Positions 8,853 through 17,625 of a DNA stretch of 64,000 nucleotides are shown piece by piece. This stretch comes from CBDCPI01 sp965220245. Its GTDB lineage: Bacteria; Chloroflexota; Dehalococcoidia; Lucifugimonadales; UBA3495. Below the pieces are notes generated by a model. That model was given only the letters and a program-made list of their open reading frames with translations. It had not been told where the DNA came from and did no database searches. The stretch's first letter is position 1. Each line of letters starts with the position of its first letter. Location of the stretch: the NCBI GenBank assembly GCA_965220245.1, contig CBDCPI010000014.1, positions 310,001 to 374,000 of the forward strand, read 5' to 3'. A program made the translations under genes and the position numbers.

Positions 8853-9884
8853 TTATATTCCAACCACCCGTACCCGGTGGTTGTTGCTGTCGGCGATATA
8901 GATATTACCGGCGGCGTCTACCTCGCAGCCGTGAGGGCGGTCCAGCCCGGCCTCGGTCGCCAACCCGCCATCACCGTCGCCGCCCTTCCGCCCGCCCGCT
9001 ACGGTAGTAACAATACCGCTGGCGGCGTTGATCATCCGGATGGCGTGGTTCTCGGTGTCAACCACCAGTAGATTGCCTTGGTGGTCACAGCGGATGGCCT
9101 TGGGCCCGCCCCAAGTCGCTGCCACCGCAGGGCCTCCGTCACCGGTATATCCACCCTCGCCGGTGCCAGCGAAGGGGGACATGATGCCGTTGGCATCCAC
9201 CTTTCGTATGCCGTTGCCCTCGCGCTCGCAAATATATGTGTTGCCTCGTTGGTCCCGGCAGACGGCGCGAGCACCGAGAATACCGGCATCGACCGCCGGG
9301 CCACCATCCCCGCCACGGGCCTTCTCGCCGTTTCCGGCAAAAGTCGTGATTATGCCACTTCGAAGGTCAAGCCGCCGCACTCTTTGGTCTTGGACGTCCG
9401 CTATCAAAAGCCCGCCGTCACCGTCTAGGAAGCAGTCGTTGGGTTCCCGCAACTGGGCATTTACACCCGGGCCTCCGTCGCCACTATAGCCGGGGCTGCC
9501 GGTGCCGGCGACGGTGGCAATGATGCCGGTGGCGGCATCTACCCGCCGGATTACCGCGTTGAGGCGGTCGACTATATACAGGTCGCCATTATTATCGACC
9601 TGCAAAGAGTACGGCTGGTTAAAGGTGGCTGCGGTCGCTGGCCCACCATCGCCGGAGTAGCCCTGCTCACCCGTACCAGCGACCGTGGTAATAGTCCCGG
9701 TGCCCGCCTCTACCCGGCGCACACAATGATTCATCGCTTCCGCCACGAAGAGGTTGCCATTGGCGTCGAAAGCACACATGAAGGGTTCGCTAAGCAACGC
9801 GCTGGCAGCGGGACCGCCGTCTCCGGCGTAGCCCCGATCTCCGGTACCCACCAGGGTTTGGATAATACCTACTTCAACCTGCAT
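8853..9884 (-). CDS. NHL-repeat beta-propeller protein
   Basis: A 343-residue protein made almost entirely of NHL repeats. A unit of about 56 residues recurs six times, with the pattern TVAGTGxxGYSGDGGPATxAxxxxPxxxxxDxxGNLYIVDxxNxxIRRVD. That predicts a six-bladed propeller. No signal peptide or membrane segment is visible, so it may be cytoplasmic, or the true N-terminus may lie elsewhere; there is no clear ribosome site before the ATG at 9884. Propellers of this kind bind ligands or proteins or act as lactonase-like enzymes, but I see no catalytic signature. Probably in an operon with the downstream retropepsin-like gene. Confidence 0.85.
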   Translation of the reverse strand: MQVEVGIIQTLVGTGDRGYAGDGGPAASALLSEPFMCAFDANGNLFVAEAMNHCVRRVEAGTGTITTVAGTGEQGYSGDGGPATAATFNQPYSLQVDNNGDLYIVDRLNAVIRRVDAATGIIATVAGTGSPGYSGDGGPGVNAQLREPNDCFLDGDGGLLIADVQDQRVRRLDLRSGIITTFAGNGEKARGGDGGPAVDAGILGARAVCRDQRGNTYICEREGNGIRKVDANGIMSPFAGTGEGGYTGDGGPAVAATWGGPKAIRCDHQGNLLVVDTENHAIRMINAASGIVTTVAGGRKGGDGDGGLATEAGLDRPHGCEVDAAGNIYIADSNNHRVRVVGI

Positions 9885-9962
9885 CGAGATAGCCTGCCAT
9901 AGGAGATATAGAAACCCAAACCTGTCCGAAATATGGCCTGTGCCTGGAGCGTTTCGCCGGTA

Positions 9963-10841
9963 CTAAGAGCTTGGAGTGATGGCCGAGTTGTACCAGTCCA
10001 AGATTTCACTGCCCGTCATGAATACCACACCCTCGAACTGGCGAATGTAGTCGAAGATCATGTTGTAGTACTTGATCCGGTGGGGCACGCCGGTGATATA
10101 CGGATGGGTGGAAATTGCCATCACCCGGGCGCTATCTGCGCCTTCCCGGTAGAGGGTATCGAACTGGTCCTTAGCCCGCTCGAAAATCTCCGGGGACCGG
10201 TGATGCTGAATCAGGTAGATTGGAATATCGTTCAACTCCACCGTGTAGGGAAGGGCCACCAACCTTCCGCTCCGGACTTTCATCTCGTAGGGTTGATCGT
10301 CATTGCACCAGTCGGCAACGTATTCGATTCCCTCTTCGGCCAGAATGTCCGGGGTGTCAAAGGTCTCGGCCAAGCCGGGCCCCATCCAACCCCTGGGCGC
10401 TTGGCCGGTGAACTCTTGGATCGTGCTAATCGTCTTCCGGATAACTTCGCGCTCGTCGGGCTCGTTGTTGATGACCCGCTGGATAAACCCGTGGCCCAGC
10501 ATTTCCCAACCGGCCTCCAGACTCTCCCGCACCAACTGGGGATAGCTAAGGCAGACGGAGGCGTTGAGGCTCACCGTGGCCCGGATGCCGTGGCTATCCA
10601 GGACTTGCTTGAACCGCCAGAACCCCACCCGGAGGCCGTAATCGAACCAACCGAAGTTGGCGATGTCGGGGATGAGGCTGACCCCTTGGGGGCTCGGAAT
10701 CACCGCCCGGGCCATGGTGGCGTTGATGTCCCACTCTTCCACGTTAATGATGGGCCACACCGCGATCCGGGCGTTGTTGGACAGCCGCAGCGGCGACTTG
10801 CGGTGAAAGATTGGGGAATAATCGGCGCGGGGATTGGCCAT
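9963..10841 (-). CDS. polysaccharide deacetylase family protein (NodB-fold, PuuE-like)
   Basis: A 292-residue carbohydrate-esterase-4 / NodB-fold protein. It resembles the PuuE/allantoinase-like branch more than the peptidoglycan deacetylases: WFDYGLRVGFWRFKQVLDSHGIRATVSLNA, GWEMLGHGFIQRVINNEPDEREVIRKTISTIQEFTG and APRGWMGPGLAETFDTPDILAEEGIEYVADW. The HGF and late STHPYITG motifs would supply metal ligands. It has no signal peptide, pointing to a cytoplasmic amidohydrolase-type role rather than wall modification. AAGGAG six bases upstream supports the ATG. It is followed upstream on the same strand by a HbpS/GlcG-like gene 26 bases away, so the two may be transcribed together. Confidence 0.83.
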   Translation of the reverse strand: MANPRADYSPIFHRKSPLRLSNNARIAVWPIINVEEWDINATMARAVIPSPQGVSLIPDIANFGWFDYGLRVGFWRFKQVLDSHGIRATVSLNASVCLSYPQLVRESLEAGWEMLGHGFIQRVINNEPDEREVIRKTISTIQEFTGQAPRGWMGPGLAETFDTPDILAEEGIEYVADWCNDDQPYEMKVRSGRLVALPYTVELNDIPIYLIQHHRSPEIFERAKDQFDTLYREGADSARVMAISTHPYITGVPHRIKYYNMIFDYIRQFEGVVFMTGSEILDWYNSAITPSS

Positions 10842-10867
10842 TTGCTCTCCTTACTAAAGTTCCATGA

Positions 10868-11287
10868 CTATAGGCCCATAGCTTGCAGGCCCATCCGGGC
10901 GATGTCCTCGTCCTCTTGGGCCGCGAGGCCGCTCACGCCAATGCCTCCCAGAATCGCCCCCGATGCCGGGTCCAGCACCACGACACCGCCTTGCACCGCC
11001 GCCAACATGGGGTCGCCCATCTCGGCCACCGAGCGTCCCTGCTCTTTCAGCCAAGTCGCGTAATCGTTGGAGTCCCGGCCGGAAAGGGCGCAAGTGTAGG
11101 CCTTGCGAGTGGCCATCCGCTGCGGGTTTTTCCGGCAACGGTCCATGCGAGCGTAGCTCAGCAGGTCTCCGGCATCATCCACAATGGCAATGGCCAACGG
11201 CCGGTCCGGTTCCTCGTTGGCCTTGGCCAGCATGGTGCTCATGGCGTTTTGGACTTGGTTGTAGCTAAGCACCGGCTTGTTGTACAT
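10868..11287 (-). CDS. GlcG/HbpS family protein
   Basis: A 139-residue protein of the HbpS/GlcG (formerly DUF336) family, small alpha-beta proteins that bind haem or corrin-like ligands in some species and accompany glycolate or diol metabolism in others. The diagnostic body is LAIAIVDDAGDLLSYARMDRCRKNPQRMATRKAYTCALSGRDS, then AVQGGVVVLDPASGAILGGIGVSGLAAQEDEDIARMGL. AAAGGAGG six bases before the ATG fixes the start. It sits ahead of a PuuE-like deacetylase, which suggests a small catabolic unit. The ligand cannot be told from sequence. Confidence 0.85.
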   Translation of the reverse strand: MYNKPVLSYNQVQNAMSTMLAKANEEPDRPLAIAIVDDAGDLLSYARMDRCRKNPQRMATRKAYTCALSGRDSNDYATWLKEQGRSVAEMGDPMLAAVQGGVVVLDPASGAILGGIGVSGLAAQEDEDIARMGLQAMGL

Positions 11288-11381
11288 GGCGCCTCCTTTG
11301 CAATTTTAGTTTCGCGCAACCTTGGTTTCGGCCATTCTACCTGCGCCGGTGAGGCGAGGCAAGGCGCAGCCGAAGCGGGCT

Positions 11382-12284
11382 CTAGAGCAAGCTCCGGCCG
11401 ATGGTCAGCCAGTAGAACACGATGTAGGCGCCCGCCACCACCATGAACCCGGAGGCGATGGGCTGTATAAAGGGCAGGACCTTCCGCATCAGTGCAACCA
11501 TTGCCCCTTTGAAGACCGCCATACCCACCGTCAGCACCATGATTACCAGCCCCATCCCCAGAGCGTAGAGAAAAAAGTTGCTCGCCACCGTTTTGGCGCT
11601 GAACCCGGCCACGCCAATGCCGACCACCGATACGAAGATCGGCAGGGTGCAACTCAAGGAAGCGGTGCCGTAACTCAAGCCAAACATGAAGTAGCCCTTG
11701 GCGCTGACCTGGGTGGGGTCGCCGATGCGCCCCGCCGCGCGAGCGGCCAACCCGGTGTACAGCTTGCCGCCGCCGACCATCCACGCGCCAACCAAGACCA
11801 GCCCGAAGCCTATGGCTAGTCCCAACCAAGGCAGCACTTGGCTGACGAATGAAGCCGAGAGGCCCACGATGGCCCCGGCTACGCCAAACAGCATGATGAA
11901 CCCGGCGGAAACCGCGCCGCCTACCACTAGTGCGCGCCCCACATTTCGGACCGGGTGAGGTTGGTCATCTTCTCGATTATTAGCTCCCAGATAAAGGCCC
12001 AAGTAGGCCGGCAGCATCGCAAAGCCGCAGGGATTGACCGCTGAGGCCATCCCGGCAGCAAAAGCGAATAACGCCGACGCCCCGATCAGGCCGCCCAAGA
12101 ACTGCTGAGAGTTCCCCGACAGGGTGCGATCGACAAACAGGTTAAGGCGGTCGGAGCCCTCGCCGGAGCCAACGATCAGTGCTCCGATGACGGCCAGAGC
12201 CAGCGCGGCCCCCGCAACACCGATGGGGAGCGCCAAGTTTCGCCAAAGATTGGCGTCCTTAAAGGAAATGCTGCGGAATACCAT
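11382..12284 (-). CDS. ccdA: cytochrome c biogenesis / thiol-disulfide transporter CcdA
   Basis: A 300-residue inner-membrane protein of the CcdA/DsbD-gamma family, which moves electrons across the membrane to extracytoplasmic thiol partners. Each half of the six-helix core has its redox cysteine: SAVNPCGFAMLPAYL (Cys86) and ASLSCTLPIF (Cys212). An extra N-terminal hydrophobic helix at about 17-39 precedes the core, giving some 7-8 membrane segments. No thioredoxin-like partner such as ResA or CcmG is adjacent, so the acceptor is elsewhere. A predicted divergent promoter region lies between it and the decayed lipoprotein gene. Confidence 0.88.
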   Translation of the reverse strand: MVFRSISFKDANLWRNLALPIGVAGAALALAVIGALIVGSGEGSDRLNLFVDRTLSGNSQQFLGGLIGASALFAFAAGMASAVNPCGFAMLPAYLGLYLGANNREDDQPHPVRNVGRALVVGGAVSAGFIMLFGVAGAIVGLSASFVSQVLPWLGLAIGFGLVLVGAWMVGGGKLYTGLAARAAGRIGDPTQVSAKGYFMFGLSYGTASLSCTLPIFVSVVGIGVAGFSAKTVASNFFLYALGMGLVIMVLTVGMAVFKGAMVALMRKVLPFIQPIASGFMVVAGAYIVFYWLTIGRSLL

Positions 12285-12345
12285 AGACTAGCCTCTTTGA
12301 CCAGCGAATCCGGACCTAAACTATAATACGGGGCCACTAGCGGCA

Positions 12346-12363
12346 TGGATTCGTGGGCCTGGG
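12346..12363. repeat. 18-bp direct repeat, left copy
   Basis: TGGATTCGTGGGCCTGGG occurs here and again, identically, at 13671-13688. The two copies bracket the decayed lipoprotein gene and one palindromic repeat, as if a 1.3-kb segment had been inserted or duplicated. Confidence 0.7.
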
Positions 12364-12410
12364 TCTTTCATTTATGAATACAATCAAGTCTCTGTCGAAA
12401 GGAGGCAACA

Positions 12411-13388
12411 TGGGGTCGCGTTTGATGTCTATTTTCTTGGGGGGTTGCCGCCCTTGCACTTGCAGCCTGCGCCACGGCCGCAACTACGGATACACCCCCG
12501 GCTACCAGTGAAGTGTCGCCAAGTCCAAGTCCCAGTCCGGCCTATCAAGCTTCAACTACCAACTCCATCGACGTTGTCTATAGTACAGTCGCGTCCATCT
12601 ACTTCGGTGAGCCTTTGAGGCCGCTTTTTGGAGATTGGCCAGAAGATCGCCCCGCGATTGACCGTCTTGCATCTGCGCTTGAGAATGCCGTTTCCATTGC
12701 TCTTACGGATTATCTCTCAGCAAACGACCGGGGCCGTTACCTGACTATTGTCTACGACGACGGGGCAAAATTGATGGTGAGGCAAGTCGCGTGGTGCGAG
12801 GAATGGTCCAGGCCCAAAGGCAGTAAGGAATTCGTAGGAGGCGCCTGTAGAGGTCGGCCCAAGCATGTGACCGATACCTGGTGGGTTGAGGGGGACTGGC
12901 ATGGTGAAGTCCGCCGATCTCGGCCTTTGGTGGAAGGATATGACCACGTTCATGGTCCCGATTGGTTCGATCATCACTCCTAAGAGCATCAAGGCAGGAA
13001 AATCATTGCCAGTCGAAATGCACGGCTGGGCTGACATTGTTGAGGCGCCCACTATGAACCTGAGCCTGGTGTCCCTAAACCAAAGCCAAGGTGGGATGTG
13101 CATTTCGGGGGTCTTGAAGACGACCGAGAGGACTCCACGGCACCTCATACCACCTTTAGGCCCCACACGGGTGGCCACCGACAGTGCGGTCTAGCGATAT
13201 GCACATTTCACCTTGGCTTTAGTTTAGATGGCCTAGAGGTAGACCTGGGTGGAATTCCGATCGAAACAGATTCTGGCTACTTTCGAGGGCAGGTAGTGGT
13301 GCCTGGTCAAACGCCAGGTGGCCGATACGGGTTGCGCGTGTCTGGCGGCGATTTCTCCGAGCTTGTGGATGTTGTCCAAGTGGAGTAA
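12411..13388 (+). pseudogene. decayed lipoprotein with Ig-like C-terminal region
   Basis: Read across frames, this encodes a secreted lipoprotein. ATG 12411, preceded by AGGAGG, starts MGSRLMSIFLGG. After a frame change at the G6 run 12439-12444 the lipobox ALALAAC and a Ser/Pro linker (SPSPSPSPAY) follow, then a globular region to 12983. Readable sequence then continues in another frame (GSIITPKSIKAGKSLPVEMHGW, about 12950-13060) and shifts once more before GIPIETDSGYFRGQVVVPGQTPGG, ending at 13388. At least three frame breaks are needed, so decay is more likely here than a single sequencing error. It is flanked by 18-bp direct repeats. Function unknown; the C-terminus resembles surface Ig-like domains. 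Confidence 0.65.
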
Positions 13389-13552
13389 CTCCCAGCTATA
13401 CCAGAAGCAACAGCGCATTGACGTCAGCATTCTCAGGACCGTCCACAGTCTCGGTTAGTCATGGTGGCGTCTTCGATATTAAGGATTCTCCCAATACGAG
13501 CGTGTGCTTTGAGAACGCCAATACCAATAGTGATTGGGATAGCGGATTCCCT

Positions 13553-13659
13553 TTGTCACCCCGAACGAAGTGAGGGGCCTAAAATCCCTCCGGCAAGTCA
13601 ACCTTGACCCCAGTAAGAATTTTAGATTCTTCGTCCGCTCCGCTCCCTCACAATGACAA
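13553..13659. repeat. TCTAAAATCC-type palindromic repeat, copy A
   Basis: A roughly 107-bp imperfect palindrome. The left arm reads TTGTCACCCCGAACGAAGTGAGG then CCTAAAATCC; the right arm reads TTTTAGATTCTTCGTC ... AATGACAA. Related copies lie near 26379-26493, 50291-50458, 52217-52374 and 62204-62332. All are intergenic. It fills most of the gene-free stretch 13389-13700, together with the second copy of the 18-bp repeat (13671-13688). Confidence 0.75.
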
Positions 13660-13670
13660 TTGAAAGGCCT

Positions 13671-13688
13671 TGGATTCGTGGGCCTGGG
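13671..13688. repeat. 18-bp direct repeat, right copy
   Basis: Exact second copy of TGGATTCGTGGGCCTGGG, the first being at 12346-12363. It abuts the 3' end of the minus-strand LLM oxidoreductase gene. Confidence 0.7.
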
Positions 13689-13700
13689 ATAACGCCCCGG

Positions 13701-14738
13701 TTACACCGCGGCCCCCAATGCCGGGAAGATGTGGTCCCTAAAAGCCCCGAGTTCTTGGTGGGCGAACTCGTAGGTCGCCCCGGTCATCAGGTACAAGTGG
13801 TCGATTCCCGCAGCCTCGGCCTGCCGGATACGCTCGACGCAGTGCTCGGGAGTGCCGATTAGGCCGATGGTGTCGCAAATGTCGGCCAGCATATCGTCGG
13901 GCAGAAAGGCGCAAAGCTCCTTGGCCCGCTCCCAGTCCTCGGCATGAGGCACATCGGGGTACAGCTCCCACAACTCCTTGGGGATGTCCAAGTCGCCCAG
14001 TTCCATATCGGTGGCCCGGAGCCAGTTGGCGTGATACTCCTCCATTAACCGCTGGACACACAGCGGGCGGGCGACCTCTCGCGCTTCCTGCTGGTCTTCG
14101 TGGATGATGGTGGTCGCGGTAAGGATTAGCTTTACATCCTCGGGGTTGCGCCCGGCCCGCTCGGCTCCTCGGGCCAAGTGCTGGCGGGCCAGTTCCACGG
14201 CTTTGGGATGAAGGCCGATTTGGAGCAATGCCCCGTCGGCCACCTCTCCGGCCACCTCGATGGCCCGAGGACCGGTGGCGGAGACGTAGATGGGGGGCAC
14301 GGCCGCGTCGCCGTGGCGCATCCGGCTGGCGGCGCCGTTGAATCCTACCTCTTCCCCCGCCAGCAGGCGTTTGAGGGTTAGGACCGACTGCCGCATCTGC
14401 CGCACCGATGCCGGCTTGATGCCGATGGTCTGCACCGAGCTATAACCCCGGCCAATCCAGAACTCCATTCGCCCCGGGGCCAGTTCAGCCACCGACTTGA
14501 TGGCCGAAGCCAAGACCGAGATGTGCCTGGTGACCGGGTTGGTGACGGCTGAAGCTACCCGTATCCGCGACGTGGCTTGGGCGGCCAATGCCATGCTGAC
14601 GAATACGTCCCGCTCCAGCATCTGGGAGTCCAAGATGCCCACGCCGTCGAACCCCGCATCTTCACACTGGCGAACAAAATCGGCGACCTCGTTGCCGGGG
14701 GCGCACGGTGGTACCCTAAGGTCGATAGTCAAAGCCAT
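13701..14738 (-). CDS. LLM-class oxidoreductase, Mer-like (probably F420-dependent)
   Basis: A 345-residue LLM-fold protein of a different branch from the two at the window start. It resembles methylenetetrahydromethanopterin reductase-like F420 enzymes: CEDAGFDGVGILDSQMLERDVFVSMALAAQATSRIRVASAVTNPVTRH, APGRMEFWIGRGYSS, PPIYVSATGPRAIEVAGEVADGALLQIGLHP and LIGTPEHCVERIRQAEAAGIDHLYL. GGAGAGGGAAT before the ATG supports the start. It is a monocistronic gene between the 18-bp repeat and the hemD terminator. Cofactor choice (F420 or FMN) is inferred from resemblance only; no F420 biosynthesis gene is in the window. Confidence 0.87.
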   Translation of the reverse strand: MALTIDLRVPPCAPGNEVADFVRQCEDAGFDGVGILDSQMLERDVFVSMALAAQATSRIRVASAVTNPVTRHISVLASAIKSVAELAPGRMEFWIGRGYSSVQTIGIKPASVRQMRQSVLTLKRLLAGEEVGFNGAASRMRHGDAAVPPIYVSATGPRAIEVAGEVADGALLQIGLHPKAVELARQHLARGAERAGRNPEDVKLILTATTIIHEDQQEAREVARPLCVQRLMEEYHANWLRATDMELGDLDIPKELWELYPDVPHAEDWERAKELCAFLPDDMLADICDTIGLIGTPEHCVERIRQAEAAGIDHLYLMTGATYEFAHQELGAFRDHIFPALGAAV

Positions 14739-14880
14739 ATTCCCTCTCCGAAACTGTTCTCAACACTGTATGGGCTGACATTATACCCGGGAGGGAGGGC
14801 CCCGGTAGCAAGTTTATCAGCGGTTACGGACGCCCTCTCCTGGTGGAGACCTTTGCATAATCAGCGCTCCCCGTCTTTAT

Positions 14881-14917
14881 AACGAAAGGGGGCGGCCCAC
14901 TGGCCGCCCCCTTCGTT
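14881..14917. terminator. strong GC hairpin, terminator of the sir-hemD unit
   Basis: A near-perfect stem: AACGAAAGGGGGCGGCC (14881-14897) pairs with GGCCGCCCCCTTCGTT (14902-14917) around a short loop. On the minus strand the hairpin lies about 33 bases after the hemD stop and ends in a T-poor tail with CGTTAT. On the plus strand it is followed by TTTTCC, so it may work in both directions. Confidence 0.7.
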
Positions 14918-14949
14918 TTCCTGGGGGATGAGTCTGGGGTGGTTGGCGC

Positions 14950-15771
14950 TCAGGTTTTTCCCAGATACGCGGCTATGGCTTGGACCAGATTGCCCATGTG
15001 CGGGTGGTCTGGCACCACATCGACCTGAATACCCTCTCTTTCCAGCCCTCGAGTGCAGACCGGCCCAACCGATGCCACCGCCACCGACGGCGCGCTCAGG
15101 CTTTTCCGCAGCGACTCTTCCTTACCTGCTTGGGCGGCAATGGTCACCAGGTTCTTCGCCTGGGGCTGGCTGGTAAAAGCGACGGCGTGAATATCGCCGC
15201 GAGCCATATCGTCCACCATCCGGATTACCGGTTGATGGTCGTCCGGCAGGCCCCAAGTGTACAGAGTGAATTCCCCAACCTCGGCGCCCAGGGCCGCCAG
15301 CCCTTGCGTCAAGGCGCCGTTGGGGGAGCCGTAGGCCTGAACTGCAAGCCGCCGCCCCTTTAAGTCCAAGCCAGCAACCGCCGCCAAGAGGTCTTCGGTG
15401 GTGTAGGGCTCCGGGGGCATGACGTCGATGTGAATCTTATGTTGGCGCAACACCCGGGCCGGTTTGGGGCTGCGGGCGATAACCGTGCGTTGGTCCAAGC
15501 AGCGTATGAAGTCTTCGGCAACGCCCATAGCCTCGGCGGTCTGCACCAAGGCCCTCGTGCCGACGCCAGTCAAGAGGACCATCACTTCGACAGTCCCGTC
15601 GCAGATGTCTCGGACCAGCCCCTGGACCTCGGGGCTGTCCTTCAGATAGACCTCTTGCAGAACTGGGGCCGAGTAGGGAACTCCACCGTGGCGTTCAATG
15701 AGCGAGCCCATTTCTGAGCGCATCCGGGCTTCTACGAAAGCGATGACCTTGTTGTTAAGTGACATTGCCAC
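14950..15771 (-). CDS. hemD: uroporphyrinogen-III synthase
   Basis: A 273-residue HemD-type enzyme that cyclises hydroxymethylbilane with ring D inversion, the branch point to sirohaem, haem and corrinoids. Visible family features are the VIAFVEARMRSEMGSLIERHGG opening, VEVMVLLTGVGTRAL, the first-half end ARSPKPARVLRQHKI, RRLAVQAYGSP and the late VAFTSQPQAKNLV with VASVGPVCTRGLEREGI. A GTG at 15771 or an ATG at 15765 may start translation; GTGAG spacing favours the GTG slightly. It begins 9 bases after the stop of the sirohaem sulfite/nitrite reductase gene, so the same transcript makes the sirohaem precursor and the enzyme that needs sirohaem. Confidence 0.88.
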   Translation of the reverse strand: MAMSLNNKVIAFVEARMRSEMGSLIERHGGVPYSAPVLQEVYLKDSPEVQGLVRDICDGTVEVMVLLTGVGTRALVQTAEAMGVAEDFIRCLDQRTVIARSPKPARVLRQHKIHIDVMPPEPYTTEDLLAAVAGLDLKGRRLAVQAYGSPNGALTQGLAALGAEVGEFTLYTWGLPDDHQPVIRMVDDMARGDIHAVAFTSQPQAKNLVTIAAQAGKEESLRKSLSAPSVAVASVGPVCTRGLEREGIQVDVVPDHPHMGNLVQAIAAYLGKT

Positions 15772-15780
15772 GCTGACTCA

Positions 15781-17625
15781 CTAAACCGAGCACTCGCCCT
15801 CGCCGCGCTCCAGCTTGTAGAGATTGGTCCGCTCCCAGTCGAAGTACATGTCGGAGCCGGACTCGGAGGCCTCCGCTTCCCGCTGTGCTTGGCTGGCCAC
15901 CTCGGTCAACTCCGCCACCCCCACCCGGTCTAGGAACTGGTTAAAGCGTTCTCCGTCATTGCGGTTGTCCTTATAATAGGTGGCAATCTGTTTCACCATC
16001 TGGGGAACCAGCTTGGCGGGGACCTTCACTTTAGGGATGCGGGCGCCGATTCGCGAGTCCTCCACCCGGGTGTCGCCGTAATTGCCGCCCAAGAAAAGCT
16101 CGTAGGCCGGAATTTGCGCCCCACCCGGTCCTTTGACGGCGGCCCCGTGAAACCCGATGTTGGCGATGTGGTGGAGACCGCAACCATTGGGGCAGCCACT
16201 CATCTTGATCCGGATATTCTGGACACCTTCGTCCTCCAACAGCCCGTTCCATCCGCTTATCTCTTCACCCACGGCTTTTGCCAGGCCCATAGAGGAGGTT
16301 ATGCCCAGTTTGCAACTGTCGGTGCCCGGGCAGGACACTACGTTGGTAATAGTGTGGGCGCCGGGTTCGGCCAACCCAATGGCTTCCAAGGACTCCCAAA
16401 CTTGATGCAGGTGGCCCTCGGGCACCCAGCGCAAGGCAAGGTTCTGCTCTTGGGTAGTACGGGCGCGTCCCCCGGTATAACGCCGTACAATGTCGGCCAG
16501 AGCGTGGAACTGGCTGTGGGTGATGTCTCCCAGGACCGGCTTGACGTATACCACGTGGTAGCCTTCCTGACGCTGGCTGGAGACGTTGGTCTCCCTCCAG
16601 CGATGGTAGGCGTCACTGCCGTTTTGACCATTGACGGCTACCGCCGGCAATGCTGGGGGCGTCTCCCGCTGCACTTCTTCCGCCGTCATCAACGGCTCGG
16701 GATCGATAGGGCCGATCTTCTCCAGCTCCGCGTCGACCAACTCCCGAAACTCGTCCAAGCCAATACGGTCGATGAGCACCTTGATACGGGCCATCATACG
16801 GTTCTTGCGCAGGGAGTCCGCTTTGTTGAACACCGTCCAGATGGCCAGAGCCACCCGCAGGTAGTCCTTCTCCGGCAGAAACTCGTACAGCGGCTTGGCC
16901 AGCCGTGGCATGATGGAAGTGCCGCCGCCGACAAAGACCCGGAAGCCTCTTTCGAGGTTGTCGCCCTCGCCGCGTACTTGGGCCACGTAGGTCAGGTCCT
17001 GGATGGCGGCGGCTACGCTGTCGTGGTCGGCGCAACCGGTAAAGGCGGTCTTGAACTTCCTAGGGAAGTTCTGGGTAATCGGATGGCGCACCCCGAAACG
17101 GACGTAGGCAGTCAGGTAGGGGGTTGGGTCAAATATCTCGTCGGGACATACTCCGGCCACGGCGGGGCCGACGACGTTGCGCACCGTGTTGCCGCAAGCC
17201 TCCCGGGTAGTCAGACCGGCCTTGCCCAGAATCCGCAACACCTCGGGGCACTGGTCCAAGGGAACGTGGTGGAACTGGATGTTTTCCCGGGTGGTGATGT
17301 GGCCCTTGCCCAGCGGGGCGAAATCCTCGGCCACTTTCCCCAGAGCCTCCAAGGACTCCGGTGTAACGATGCCACCGGGGATTTTCACCCGGATCATTTG
17401 GGCGTCGGCCTGACGCTGGCCATAAACGCCTTGGCGGAGGCGGAAAGGCGTAAATTCCGCAACTTCTCTTTCGCCAGCCACGAATGCAGCCGACTCCTCT
17501 TCCAGACGCCGGATTTCATAGTCCATGAAAGGGATGATTCCGGGAGCGGACTCGGTAAGTTTTTTACTTTCGTTGTGGAGCTCTTCCTGGGGAATAATCT
17601 GGGAGCTTTCGGTCCCTGTGCTCAA
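15781..17625 (-). CDS. ferredoxin-type sulfite/nitrite reductase, sirohaem and 4Fe-4S
   Basis: A 614-residue assimilatory sirohaem reductase carrying out six-electron reduction of sulfite or nitrite with ferredoxin. Two NIR_SIR ferredoxin-like halves are present. ENIQFHHVPLDQ and TREACGNTVRNVVGP lie in the first. The cluster cysteines are in NVVSCPGTDSCKLG (Cys432, Cys438) and MSGCPNGCG (Cys478, Cys482). The frame is open to 17775, but AAAGGAGG at 17631-17638 is placed for a TTG at 17625, giving the N-terminus STGTESSQIIPQEEL. It is followed 9 bases later by hemD. Sulfite is favoured over nitrite because a sulfate-activating Sat-CysC lies in this window and no nitrate reductase does. This is contextual, not proof. 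Confidence 0.85.
   Translation of the reverse strand: MSTGTESSQIIPQEELHNESKKLTESAPGIIPFMDYEIRRLEEESAAFVAGEREVAEFTPFRLRQGVYGQRQADAQMIRVKIPGGIVTPESLEALGKVAEDFAPLGKGHITTRENIQFHHVPLDQCPEVLRILGKAGLTTREACGNTVRNVVGPAVAGVCPDEIFDPTPYLTAYVRFGVRHPITQNFPRKFKTAFTGCADHDSVAAAIQDLTYVAQVRGEGDNLERGFRVFVGGGTSIMPRLAKPLYEFLPEKDYLRVALAIWTVFNKADSLRKNRMMARIKVLIDRIGLDEFRELVDAELEKIGPIDPEPLMTAEEVQRETPPALPAVAVNGQNGSDAYHRWRETNVSSQRQEGYHVVYVKPVLGDITHSQFHALADIVRRYTGGRARTTQEQNLALRWVPEGHLHQVWESLEAIGLAEPGAHTITNVVSCPGTDSCKLGITSSMGLAKAVGEEISGWNGLLEDEGVQNIRIKMSGCPNGCGLHHIANIGFHGAAVKGPGGAQIPAYELFLGGNYGDTRVEDSRIGARIPKVKVPAKLVPQMVKQIATYYKDNRNDGERFNQFLDRVGVAELTEVASQAQREAEASESGSDMYFDWERTNLYKLERGEGECSV

Noticed and set aside
11322..11819. 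Plus-strand frame over ccdA
   Set aside because: Shadow of the membrane protein; ccdA has both redox cysteines in the other strand.
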